A DNA stretch of 5,888 bases, taken from positions 1 to 5,888 of the forward strand of contig CAYJVB010000040.1 of the NCBI GenBank assembly GCA_964373575.1, written 5' to 3'. A program made the translations under genes and the position numbers. Within the stretch, counting starts at the first letter, position 1; the number at the start of each line of letters is the position of its first letter. The stretch comes from CAYJVB01 sp964373575 (lineage in GTDB: Archaea > Aenigmatarchaeota > Aenigmatarchaeia > CG10238-14). Of this stretch, positions 1 through 5,862 are shown one piece after another. The notes beneath the pieces were generated by a model that saw only the letters and a list, made by a program, of their open reading frames with translations, was not told where the DNA came from and ran no database searches.

Positions 1-32
1 ATTTGAGGATTTCAGATGCCTTGGTGTTGGAT

Positions 33-54
33 TTTCGAATATCTATTTCGAATA
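33..54. repeat. Two direct TTTCGAATA repeats upstream of TATA box
   Basis: TTTCGAATA occurs at 33-41 and again at 46-54, a 13-base period. Each copy contains the palindrome TTCGAA (34-39 and 47-52). The second copy ends seven bases before the TATA box at 61-68. This is a typical position for an activator or repressor site or an extended BRE region of an archaeal promoter. The repeats are seen directly; an operator role is inference and no regulator is encoded in the window. Confidence 0.4.
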
Positions 55-60
55 GAAAGG

Positions 61-68
61 TTTATAAA
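61..68 (+). promoter_or_regulatory. Archaeal TATA box of the GH99-like gene
   Basis: TTTATAAA matches the archaeal box A consensus and is preceded by the purine-rich GAAAGG at 55-60, which could serve as BRE. Transcription would be expected to start about 25 bases downstream, near 88-92, giving a leader of about 25 bases before the TTG start at 116. That leaves room for the ribosome site at 104-108. Confidence 0.55.
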
Positions 69-103
69 GGTAATATGTAAAAATAAAGAATTGATAATAT
101 ATC

Positions 104-108
104 AAGGT
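104..108 (+). promoter_or_regulatory. Ribosome binding site deciding the TTG start
   Basis: AAGGT at 104-108 contains AGGT, complementary to the conserved 3' end of archaeal 16S rRNA, and lies seven bases before TTG at 116. The reading frame is closed by TAA at 95-97, and no other ATG, GTG or TTG in frame lies between that stop and the twin-arginine motif. This site therefore supports TTG as the start. Confidence 0.5.
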
Positions 109-115
109 AATTACG

Positions 116-1495
116 TTGGTAAGAACTCATCTTCTATCAAGAAGAGATTTTTTGTATTATGCGGCATTATTAAGTGCATATGGATTAGGAGTAGCTTCAG
201 GTGCGATTCCATTCATTATACCATCACTTAGGCCTTCTAGTTCTCCACCAGAAAATACATCATTACCCCCCTCTTCAACACCACCCCCCTCTTCAACACC
301 ACCCCCCTCTTCAACACCACACCCAACAAAACCATCCTACCCAAATCCACCGACGCCACAAGCACCTTCAAACAAATATGGTGTAAGAATACTTACTGAC
401 TATATCACAGGTTGGGGTACTTTTCCAGGTCAAAGGTCATCAGATCTTACATTAGGATCAAATCTGCATCCTCTGATTGATCAGTTTAGATCAAACAATA
501 CAAGACAAGTGAATTGGGATATTTATTATCTTTTGAGTAGTGGAAGAAATGGTATAGTTGTTGGATCAACAAATCCAGGAAGGGGTGGAATATCGGGATG
601 GGAAAATAATTTTGAACAAGGTGTATTAAAAGCGGAACTATTTCCAAACATCGATTTTTCTATGGTGTTTAACACAGAACCATGGTGGTCCAGAGGAAGT
701 GACGCCGTTAATGGTGTTCTTGCTGAGTGGACAGTGGATTATTTTGCTAGGACATATTTTGATTATCCAAATTATCTTAAAGTTAATGGGATGCCCGTTG
801 TTTTTCTGTTTCATGCATTTAGATATGCAGATATTTTTGGTATGAAAGCATATAGGGATTTATTAGATACAATGAGAAAAACAGCTGATGTTCATAATTA
901 TCAAATATTTATTGTGGGAGATGTAGTATCAACGAGAATGGACGATCTTTATTATGCTACAAACATCTCAAAACCTCTTGACGCAATTACCAGTCACCCT
1001 GTTGTTGATGCAGGAGCTAGCTGGAAAAAAGTTGGAAAAGAAACCTCAGAAATTATATCTAGTTATGATGATGTCTTAAGAGGTTACGAAAGACTTTGGA
1101 AATATTGGAAATACATAGCTGATCAATCAGGGAGGGGATTTGTACCGTTCATAACGCCAGGATCTGATAACTCGGCTCTCTATGAGGCAGGAATAGATAA
1201 CTGGCATGTTGTTTGGAAAGACAGTTCACCAGAAAAGTATTTAAAAATGGCTCAAGCAGCATTAGAATATGTAGATCCTAATTTGAAATTAATGTTTGAA
1301 ACTTCATACAATGAATTTCAAGAGGGCAATGCGACAGCACCAACTGTAGAAAATGGATTTGATTTTACCTATGCTCTAAATACTTTGTATAATTCACCTA
1401 TTGATGGGTGGCCTGAAAGGATATATCCTGATGGTGGTTTAATAAAAGTTTTGAGCAAATTTCATGAAAACTTAATATTAAAAAAGAATATGTAA
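116..1495 (+). CDS. Tat-exported GH99-like glycoside hydrolase
   Basis: A 459-residue secreted enzyme, probably cleaving a mannose-type or related extracellular polysaccharide outside the membrane. The start is TTG. Residues 8-13 (SRRDFL) form a twin-arginine motif followed by a hydrophobic stretch to about residue 36. There is no lipobox cysteine, so the protein is either cleaved by signal peptidase or stays N-terminally anchored. Residues about 37-85 are a Pro/Ser/Thr linker with three SSTPPP-type repeats. The hydrolase domain covers about 87-455. It shows blocks typical of GH99 / GH99-like (WbsX-type) domains: a PNYLKVNGMPVVFLF block, a PFITPGSDNS block (the family's PGYD region), and YNEFQEG at 398-404. 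In characterised GH99 enzymes the catalytic pair lies in NEWHEG; the equivalents E400 and E403 are kept, while W is F401 and H is Q402. The substrate cannot be read from the sequence. It has its own promoter and no co-directional gene within 230 bases downstream. GC content looks somewhat higher than in the genes from 2678 on. Confidence 0.85.
   Translation: MVRTHLLSRRDFLYYAALLSAYGLGVASGAIPFIIPSLRPSSSPPENTSLPPSSTPPPSSTPPPSSTPHPTKPSYPNPPTPQAPSNKYGVRILTDYITGWGTFPGQRSSDLTLGSNLHPLIDQFRSNNTRQVNWDIYYLLSSGRNGIVVGSTNPGRGGISGWENNFEQGVLKAELFPNIDFSMVFNTEPWWSRGSDAVNGVLAEWTVDYFARTYFDYPNYLKVNGMPVVFLFHAFRYADIFGMKAYRDLLDTMRKTADVHNYQIFIVGDVVSTRMDDLYYATNISKPLDAITSHPVVDAGASWKKVGKETSEIISSYDDVLRGYERLWKYWKYIADQSGRGFVPFITPGSDNSALYEAGIDNWHVVWKDSSPEKYLKMAQAALEYVDPNLKLMFETSYNEFQEGNATAPTVENGFDFTYALNTLYNSPIDGWPERIYPDGGLIKVLSKFHENLILKKNM
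265..318 (+). repeat. Three perfect copies of an 18-base tandem repeat
   Basis: The unit ACCCCCCTCTTCAACACC is repeated exactly at 265-282, 283-300 and 301-318, followed by a degenerate start of a fourth copy. It encodes the SSTPPP repeats in the linker of the GH99-like protein. The unit is a multiple of three, so gain or loss of copies changes linker length without breaking the frame. The perfect identity suggests recent slippage or selection. The C-rich track stands out in an otherwise AT-rich window. Confidence 0.9.
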
Positions 1496-1552
1496 TATAG
1501 GGCATTGGAACAAGATTATCTCTAACATATACAAATATCAGAAGCAATTATC

Positions 1553-1557
1553 TTTTT
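1553..1557 (+). terminator. Possible oligo-T terminator after the GH99-like gene
   Basis: A T5 tract in an ATCTTTTTCTC context lies about 58 bases after the stop codon. Archaeal RNA polymerase can stop at short oligo-T tracts without a hairpin, but this one is short and the assignment is weak. The hairpin at 1574-1593 follows rather than precedes it, so this is not a bacterial-type intrinsic terminator. Confidence 0.2.
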
Positions 1558-1573
1558 CTCAATTTACAGGACG

Positions 1574-1593
1574 TTCAGCACTTTAGTGCAGAG
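1574..1593. repeat. TTTA-loop hairpin resembling an IS200/IS605 end
   Basis: Arms 1574-1581 and 1586-1593 pair around the loop TTTA (1582-1585): four perfect inner pairs (GCAC/GTGC), one A-A mismatch, then C-G, T-A and a T-G wobble. It is preceded by AGGACG and followed by TAATTC. The hairpin at 4345-4364 has the same size, the same loop and similar flanks (AGGAAA before, AGGAATTG after). Subterminal hairpins with GCTTTAGC-like tips next to an AGGAAA...GAGGAAT context are characteristic of IS200/IS605 ends. No transposase or tnpB is encoded here, so this would be a remnant or a PATE/MITE-like element. The structure is seen; the family assignment is inference. Confidence 0.4.
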
Positions 1594-1694
1594 TAATTCA
1601 TAGGATTTAGTTAGTGACTTCTAAAAATCTCAAAAAAAGGGCGAGACCCAACTTATACTTTACTAAGGGTTTCTACAGAGCCGAAAAGAGATAA

Positions 1695-1703
1695 TTATAA
1701 ATT
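1695..1703 (+). promoter_or_regulatory. TATA box of the epimerase gene, leaderless mRNA likely
   Basis: TTATAAATT is centred about 29 bases before the ATG at 1728 and preceded by the A/G-rich CGAAAAGAG at 1682-1690, a good BRE-like stretch. With the usual archaeal spacing, transcription starts at or within a few bases of the ATG. There is no Shine-Dalgarno sequence in the bases before the ATG, which agrees with a leaderless transcript. Confidence 0.5.
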
Positions 1704-1727
1704 AACTATATTTCTAACATAACGTTT

Positions 1728-2677
1728 ATGAAAAGAAGATGCTTAGTTACCGGTGGGGCAGGCTTCATCGGAAGTCATGTGGTTGATAGACTTTTAGATC
1801 TAGGAAACAAAGTTGTCGTTATTGATGATTTTTCTTCCGGAAAAATGGAAAATTTAAAACACAATATAAACAATCGAAATCTGGAAATAGTAACGAAGAG
1901 TATTTGTGATTCAGATATAGATATTTTGTTTGAGGATATTTCTATCGTTTTTCATCTAGCTGCACAATCGCGAATTCAATATTCGATTACATATACCAAA
2001 GAAACAAATTATACAAATATATTTGGGACATTAAATGTTTTAGAAGCATGCAAAAAAGCAGACGTTAAGAGAGTTATTTTCTCTTCTAGTTCTTCTGTTT
2101 ATGGTAATCAAGTTAAGTTACCTCTAATCGAAACTTTAAATCCAAATCCCCTCTCTCCATATGGCCTGCATAAATTAACAGGTGAACAATACTGTAAATT
2201 ATATTATCTTATGCACGGAATAGAAACAATTAGTCTGAGATACTTTAATGTTTTTGGCCAAAGGCAAGATCCAAAAGTGGGAGATGTTTGTTTGGTCCCC
2301 AAGTCTATAGTTCGTCTTCTTCAAAAAAAAAACCACAAATTTATGGTAGTGGAGAAAATACTAGAGATTTTGTTTTTGTTAAAGATGTTGTAGAAGCAAA
2401 TATACTTGCAAGCAATACTCAAAATAATGATAGTTTCGGTAATGTTTGTAACATAGGAAGTGGCAAGAACTTTTCAGTTAATTTTGTTGTTAATACTCTA
2501 ATAAAAAATATTGATAATAGCATAAAACCTGAATACTTGCCTCCAGTCTTTGAACCAAAAGATAGTCTCGCAGATATTTCACGTGTCCAAGAGTTTTTGA
2601 AGTGGAAACCGCTAATCAATTTTGAAGAAGGGATAGAGGAAACAATTAAATGGTATAGAGAAAACATTAAAATATAG
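1728..2677 (+). CDS. NAD-dependent UDP-sugar 4-epimerase, frame-broken at an A10 run
   Basis: Extended short-chain dehydrogenase family enzyme of the GalE/WbpP group, expected to interconvert UDP-Glc/UDP-Gal or UDP-GlcNAc/UDP-GalNAc (substrate not decidable) and feed surface glycan synthesis. Frame one (1728-2393) holds the NAD-binding GGAGFIG (G9, G12, G15), the acidic DD at 33-34 ending beta strand 2, HLAAQ 76-80, the catalytic serine within the serine run 119-123, and Y145-x3-K149. It also holds RYFNVFGQRQDP at 171-182, a signature close to WbpP-type enzymes. After K201 the match leaves this frame and continues in the -1 frame as PQIYGSGENTRDFVFVKDVVEAN, then the C-terminal DSLADIS and WKPLINFEEGIEETIKWY, ending with TAG at 2675-2677. 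Joined at the A run 2323-2332, the product is about 316 residues, normal for the family, with no domain missing. The break may be a sequencing indel, a recent mutation, or recoding by slippage. Its own leaderless-type promoter lies just upstream; the next gene is convergent. Confidence 0.82.
2323..2332 (+). other. A10 run: site of the -1 frame change in the epimerase
   Basis: Ten consecutive A are read in frame one as the end of CAA, AAA, AAA and then AAC. The upstream family match ends here and resumes in the -1 frame as AAA-CCA-CAA-ATT. One extra A, or two fewer, would restore one continuous frame. In phase, the tract also forms the classical A-AAA-AAA slippery heptamer (2324-2330), and its length is in the range where RNA polymerase slippage is known to occur. 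Without the shift, translation stops at 2391-2393, giving a 221-residue protein lacking the substrate-binding half. Confidence 0.75.
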
Positions 2678-4324
2678 TTACTCTTCATAAAATGAATAGA
2701 CAGGCTCATTTTTACAGTCATTTAATATTTTAAAATCATCAAGATTTTTTTTATTGAATTGTTTTTCAAATACGAATAATTTATTATTAAACTTAATTAA
2801 ATTCCAGTCTCTCATTATAATTGGTGTTAACATCTTAACAGATTCACTTTCACCAACATTAAATTTTAACCATTTAGGACAGTCTAATATAATATATTTG
2901 AAATTACTCAAAGTAATATTTTCTTTGAATCTTGGATAAAGATCTTCTGGATAAAGGTCTGTATTTAATTTAGTCGTGTAAAAAGCCATTTGAGAATAAT
3001 CAATACCCGTTCCATTTATCAGCCACATGACATTGGGATTGGATGCTACTAAATCGTTTGGTTTTACATGAGAATTAACAAAAGACAAAATTTCTCTTAA
3101 ATCACTTACAGAATTTTGTGTAATTTTTGTTATATCGCTAAATGAAAAAAATAATATTGAGAGTATAATGAGTGCAGAAAAAAACATATCAGAAATTTTA
3201 CTGATTGATTTTATCTTATGGTTCACGAAATAAATTATAGTGATTATCATAGATAGCGAAAAAATCAAAAGCGTTTTATTTAAGAATAATAGTTTTAGTA
3301 AAACTAATGTTGATAAAACTACCAAAGGTATAACCTTTCTAAAAATGAGCGCGTCATTAATTATAATTGCTGTGGCCAATACATATATGGGATAAAAAAT
3401 TACAAGATAAACCCACCAAACATGTTTTGCGATAAATGAAATAAGAACTATTGACAGAAAACCCAGTAAAATGAATTTGTTATTTTTGTCGTCATATTTT
3501 ATAATTGATTTTCTTACTGCGATGTACAATACAGAGATAAAACCCACGAATGTCAAAAAATAGAACTCAGAGAAACTAGGCTTTAGAAAATAATATGGGG
3601 GCTGAAAAGTAAAAATCAAAAAAATGTTGTCAGCCAATTTTCTTTGGACCTGATATAATGTATCGAACAAGAATTCATCCCAACCAAATAGTATTCCTAA
3701 TAAAGGATATGTAAACGAGATAAGAAAAAATATTAAAAAGGATATTTTTAGTTTGCTTAACGTCTTTTCATAAAAACCAATAAATAAAACAAAAATGAAA
3801 GAGATCAGCCCTGTATATTTAGATAAGAAAGACAGTCCCATAGATATTCCTAAAATATAAAGCCATTTTCTATTTTTTTCGAATTGAATATATGAATAAA
3901 TGGTTAATAAAAAGAAAAATTCCACTAAATTATCCATAAAAGCCATTCGATTAATATAAAATGTCGTAATAGACAGTAAAACAGATGCGATGATTCCTAT
4001 ATTTTTATTGTATAACTTCTTACCGATTAGGTATATTAAAAGAACAGATAATGTACCTAAAATAACACCAGTCATTCTTAATACAAAGTATGATTTTCCG
4101 AAAACAGTCAGTAAAATACCTAAAACTACATTAAATAATGGAGGAAAAAAGTTTGATCCCCATGTTTGGTCTCCCCAGATACCTTTCATTATATTTAATC
4201 CTGTATTTGCATATGTGCCCTCGTCCACATACCATCTTGGGTAATTTTCTAAGTTATATATCCTGATAAAAAACGAGAATAAAAGGATTAAAAGTAATAC
4301 AGTATCTTCTAAACTCTTTTTCAT
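2678..4324 (-). CDS. GT39 / PMT_2-like membrane glycosyltransferase
   Basis: Polytopic GT-C-fold transferase of the GT39 / PMT_2 (ArnT-like) kind, expected to move a sugar from a polyprenyl-phosphate donor to a lipid, glycan or protein acceptor on the outer face of the membrane. I take ATG at 4324-4322 as the start (548 residues, MKKSLED). The frame runs open to a TTG at 4339, but the ATG directly precedes the first hydrophobic helix. Family motifs, numbered from the ATG: YVDEGTYA with the catalytic-type D34-E35 in the first outer loop, FFPPL (PPL 61-63), and INRMAFMD with R126 and D131. KHVWWVYLVIFYPIYVLA at about 300-317 matches the late family block. About a dozen hydrophobic helices run to residue 395, followed by a soluble C-terminal domain (about 396-548), usual for archaeal and bacterial members. 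No strong Shine-Dalgarno sequence precedes the start. It converges on the epimerase gene with stop codons touching, and its upstream side carries the hairpin 4345-4364. Very AT-rich. Donor and acceptor are unknown. Confidence 0.85.
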   Translation of the reverse strand: MKKSLEDTVLLLILLFSFFIRIYNLENYPRWYVDEGTYANTGLNIMKGIWGDQTWGSNFFPPLFNVVLGILLTVFGKSYFVLRMTGVILGTLSVLLIYLIGKKLYNKNIGIIASVLLSITTFYINRMAFMDNLVEFFFLLTIYSYIQFEKNRKWLYILGISMGLSFLSKYTGLISFIFVLFIGFYEKTLSKLKISFLIFFLISFTYPLLGILFGWDEFLFDTLYQVQRKLADNIFLIFTFQPPYYFLKPSFSEFYFLTFVGFISVLYIAVRKSIIKYDDKNNKFILLGFLSIVLISFIAKHVWWVYLVIFYPIYVLATAIIINDALIFRKVIPLVVLSTLVLLKLLFLNKTLLIFSLSMIITIIYFVNHKIKSISKISDMFFSALIILSILFFSFSDITKITQNSVSDLREILSFVNSHVKPNDLVASNPNVMWLINGTGIDYSQMAFYTTKLNTDLYPEDLYPRFKENITLSNFKYIILDCPKWLKFNVGESESVKMLTPIIMRDWNLIKFNNKLFVFEKQFNKKNLDDFKILNDCKNEPVYSFYEE

Positions 4325-4344
4325 ATTAACCACGAGCAAGGAAA

Positions 4345-4364
4345 CTCATTGCTTTAGCAATGAG
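4345..4364. repeat. Perfect 8-bp TTTA-loop hairpin, IS200/IS605-like end
   Basis: CTCATTGC (4345-4352) and GCAATGAG (4357-4364) pair perfectly around the loop TTTA (4353-4356). The flanks AGGAAA (4339-4344) and AGGAATTG (4365-4372) resemble the context of the omega-RNA / right-end hairpin of IS200/IS605 elements, where a GGAAAC-stem-CTTTAG-stem-GAGGAAT arrangement is common. On the minus strand it would lie in the 5' leader of the glycosyltransferase gene, 21 bases before its ATG. No tnpA or tnpB frame is present on either side, so this is a solo end or a small non-autonomous element. It is the better preserved relative of the hairpin at 1574-1593. Confidence 0.5.
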
Positions 4365-4391
4365 AGGAATTGCGAATGTCATGCTTATTCT

Positions 4392-4440
4392 ATCGTAAAT
4401 TAAAAATAAAAAATAGGAGCAGAGCTCCATTACTTACGAT
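4392..4440. repeat. Nested inverted repeats (hairpin within outer stem)
   Basis: ATCGTAA at 4392-4398 is the exact reverse complement of TTACGAT at 4434-4440. Between them lies a second, separate hairpin: GGAGC 4416-4420, loop AGA, GCTCC 4424-4428. The two stems are joined by an A-rich strand at 4399-4415. The arrangement lies 28 bases from the TTTA hairpin and could be the opposite end of the same small element, a leader structure, or a regulatory palindrome for the divergent genes. The pairing is seen directly; the role is unknown. Confidence 0.45.
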
Positions 4441-4544
4441 TACTGTGAAGTATCGAGTTTTGCTTTCTTAAATCTTGAGGTGTCGTTATGAAATGATATA
4501 GCTTTAGCCACAGTTATGGAGAATATGAATTATTTATTCTTAGA

Positions 4545-4556
4545 AAATTATTTAAT
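4545..4556 (+). promoter_or_regulatory. Weak TATA-like box before the SGNH gene
   Basis: AAATTATTTAAT lies 15-26 bases before the ATG at 4571, and a second candidate TATTTATT lies at 4531-4538. No Shine-Dalgarno sequence precedes the ATG (CAAGCGATAAA), so a leaderless or near-leaderless mRNA is likely. In DNA this AT-rich the box itself cannot be fixed with confidence. Confidence 0.25.
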
Positions 4557-4570
4557 TTTCAAGCGATAAA

Positions 4571-5581
4571 ATGAATTTATTTAAGATAATAATTTTAGTA
4601 ATTTTAATAGAAATTTCTACTATGTTTATTTATGTTAGCCCCAATTTTCTAATTCTTAAATATATTAATCAAAATTTTAAAAATAATCAATATAACATAT
4701 CTTGCCAGAATTTAACAAATATATATGATATTACAAAATCTTACTATTTTACTCCGCCTTTCATAAAAAGTGAATTTCCGGAAATTGAATTCGAATTAAT
4801 ACCAAACTTTTCTTCTCAGTTTAACATACCTCTTAATAATGGGTCTATTATAATAGTAAATTATTCTACCGATAAGTTTGGTAATAGAAAAATAGACTAT
4901 TTAGATTCCATTAATTATAATAATTCAATAGTTGTTATAGGTGATTCCCATTCATTTGCGTGGGGTGTTTCTGATAATGAAACATTTTCAGCAATTCTAC
5001 AAGATAAGTTAAATCAATACGGTTGTGGTAATTGCACTGTTATAAACTTGGGTATACCAGCTTATAATCTAAGGCAGAAAATATTTTCTTTATTTTACAA
5101 GGGTATAAAATTTCATCCTAAAATAATCATTGTTCAATATGATGCTGACGATATTTTTCCAGCTAATTTTACTATACAAAGTAACGAGTACATAAAAGCA
5201 TTGGTTAATAAATCACAAAGCATCCAGGAGACTAGTTTAGAATCATTTAGTAAGATGAATATTTTAAGAGCCCAGTTTCTAAACTGTCAAAATTTTACTT
5301 ATTTAAAATACAAAGAAATAATAGAACCTTTAAATATTCTATATAACATTCAGAAATCTTATAATATATCTAAAGTAATATTTCTAAACTACTATGACTA
5401 TAGAAATTATGACATATTCAAAAATTTTTTCAAGGATAAAGATTGGTATTATTTTAACATAGATCAAATACTTGAAAATCCTAGTAATTATAGTATATCA
5501 GTTTACGAGCCCCACTTAAATTCTATTGCACATGAAAAGATAGGTACATTTCTATTTAAAACCATAATTTCAAATAATTAA
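4571..5581 (+). CDS. Membrane-anchored SGNH/GDSL-family protein
   Basis: A 336-residue protein with one N-terminal hydrophobic helix (about 4-24) and an external domain, probably an esterase or acyltransferase acting on surface glycans. The family core begins at about residue 103 with FGNRK and VVIGDSHSFAWGV. Block I is GDSH at 124-127 with the nucleophile S126; DNETFSAILQDKL follows as usual. Block II is NLGIPAYN with G161. At block III, where the family usually has ND, the sequence reads QYDADDI, so the Asn seems replaced by D193. At block V the usual D-x-HLN is E313-P-H315-L-N, with the His kept and the Asp changed to Glu. The protein has about 13 N-x-S/T sequons and four cysteines (45, 152, 155, 239), fitting an extracellular location. 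ATG is the first start and directly precedes the helix; no Shine-Dalgarno sequence is visible. It is a single gene, with no MBOAT partner in the window. Base composition is very AT-rich, like the neighbouring glycosyltransferase. Family confident, activity inferred. Confidence 0.75.
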   Translation: MNLFKIIILVILIEISTMFIYVSPNFLILKYINQNFKNNQYNISCQNLTNIYDITKSYYFTPPFIKSEFPEIEFELIPNFSSQFNIPLNNGSIIIVNYSTDKFGNRKIDYLDSINYNNSIVVIGDSHSFAWGVSDNETFSAILQDKLNQYGCGNCTVINLGIPAYNLRQKIFSLFYKGIKFHPKIIIVQYDADDIFPANFTIQSNEYIKALVNKSQSIQETSLESFSKMNILRAQFLNCQNFTYLKYKEIIEPLNILYNIQKSYNISKVIFLNYYDYRNYDIFKNFFKDKDWYYFNIDQILENPSNYSISVYEPHLNSIAHEKIGTFLFKTIISNN

Positions 5582-5663
5582 ACTATTTGATTGTTATTAG
5601 TTCAGAAGTGTACTAGTAAAAAATGTTTAATTGCACAGTCATTAATTTATCTTTAGATAAAAT

Positions 5664-5815
5664 ATGAAGATAGTAATTATACCGCAAAAATTTTGGTTGA
5701 TCAATTAGCTAAAAAGGAATTAAAATCAAAAATAACCATAACACATGGAATAATACATACAATCCATTTAATAAATTATTTCTTATGTCTAGCGAAAACA
5801 ATTTTAAGATTTTAA
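5664..5815 (+). pseudogene. Possible decayed glycosyltransferase-like N-terminus
   Basis: ATG at 5664 opens MKIVIIPQ, a Rossmann-type first strand, but the frame stops at 5706-5708. In the -1 frame from the A5 run at 5686-5690, the stretch reads KILVDQLAKKELKSKITITHG and continues open to TAA at 5813-5815. Joined, this resembles the start of a GT4/GT-B glycosyltransferase (strand, helix with LAKEL-type motif, strand, ITHG). The match is short and judged by eye, so this may equally be non-coding AT-rich DNA. Confidence 0.18.
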
Positions 5816-5862
5816 TAGTTATACCCGGAATAGACGGGTCTGTTAACTTAAGCCACCTGTAA
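5785..5862 (+). CDS. Short ORF, possible broken gene start
   Basis: ATG at 5785 opens 25 codons (MSSENNFKILIVIPGIDGS, ending SHL) before TAA at 5860-5862. KILIVIPG is a typical first beta strand plus glycine turn of a GT-B glycosyltransferase, and the frame stays open past the TAA to the window edge (DNILMLNV). It could be the 5' end of a gene broken by a nonsense codon, or a chance frame. A small hairpin (ACCCG 5823-5827 with CGGGT 5835-5839) lies inside it. No clear ribosome site. It overlaps the end of the putative remnant 5664-5815 in another frame, so at most one of the two is real there. Confidence 0.25.
   Translation: MSSENNFKILIVIPGIDGSVNLSHL

Noticed and set aside
16..231. Forward ATG frame of 71 codons before the hydrolase
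   Set aside because: It runs through the promoter elements and overlaps the Tat signal coding region in another frame; the product has no recognisable feature.
265..318. Short repeats considered as a CRISPR array
   Set aside because: The units are contiguous without spacers and lie in frame inside a coding region.
201..386. Proline/histidine-rich forward frame
   Set aside because: It is the +1 reading of the 18-base tandem repeat in the hydrolase linker.
1640..1675. GGG...CCC pairings considered as a terminator or small RNA
   Set aside because: The possible stems are three to four pairs only, compete with each other, and no T tract follows.
2419..2721. Open reverse frame of 100 codons
   Set aside because: It is antisense to the C-terminal half of the epimerase, whose family match is clear on the forward strand.
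2754..2939. Open forward frame of 61 codons
   Set aside because: It lies fully antisense to the C-terminal domain of the GT39-like gene, shows no motif, and is explained as a shadow of that gene.
3990..4244. Open forward frame of 84 codons
   Set aside because: It is antisense to the most conserved N-terminal part of the GT39-like gene (DE and PPL motifs) and has no recognisable domain.
4325..4339. N-terminal extension of the GT39-like protein to a TTG at 4339
   Set aside because: It adds only LVVN before a good ATG, has no ribosome site, and would begin at the flank of the mobile-element-like hairpin.
4516..4569. 17-codon upstream ORF ending one base before the SGNH start
   Set aside because: It has no ribosome site or regulatory peptide signature; a frame of this length is expected by chance in AT-rich DNA.
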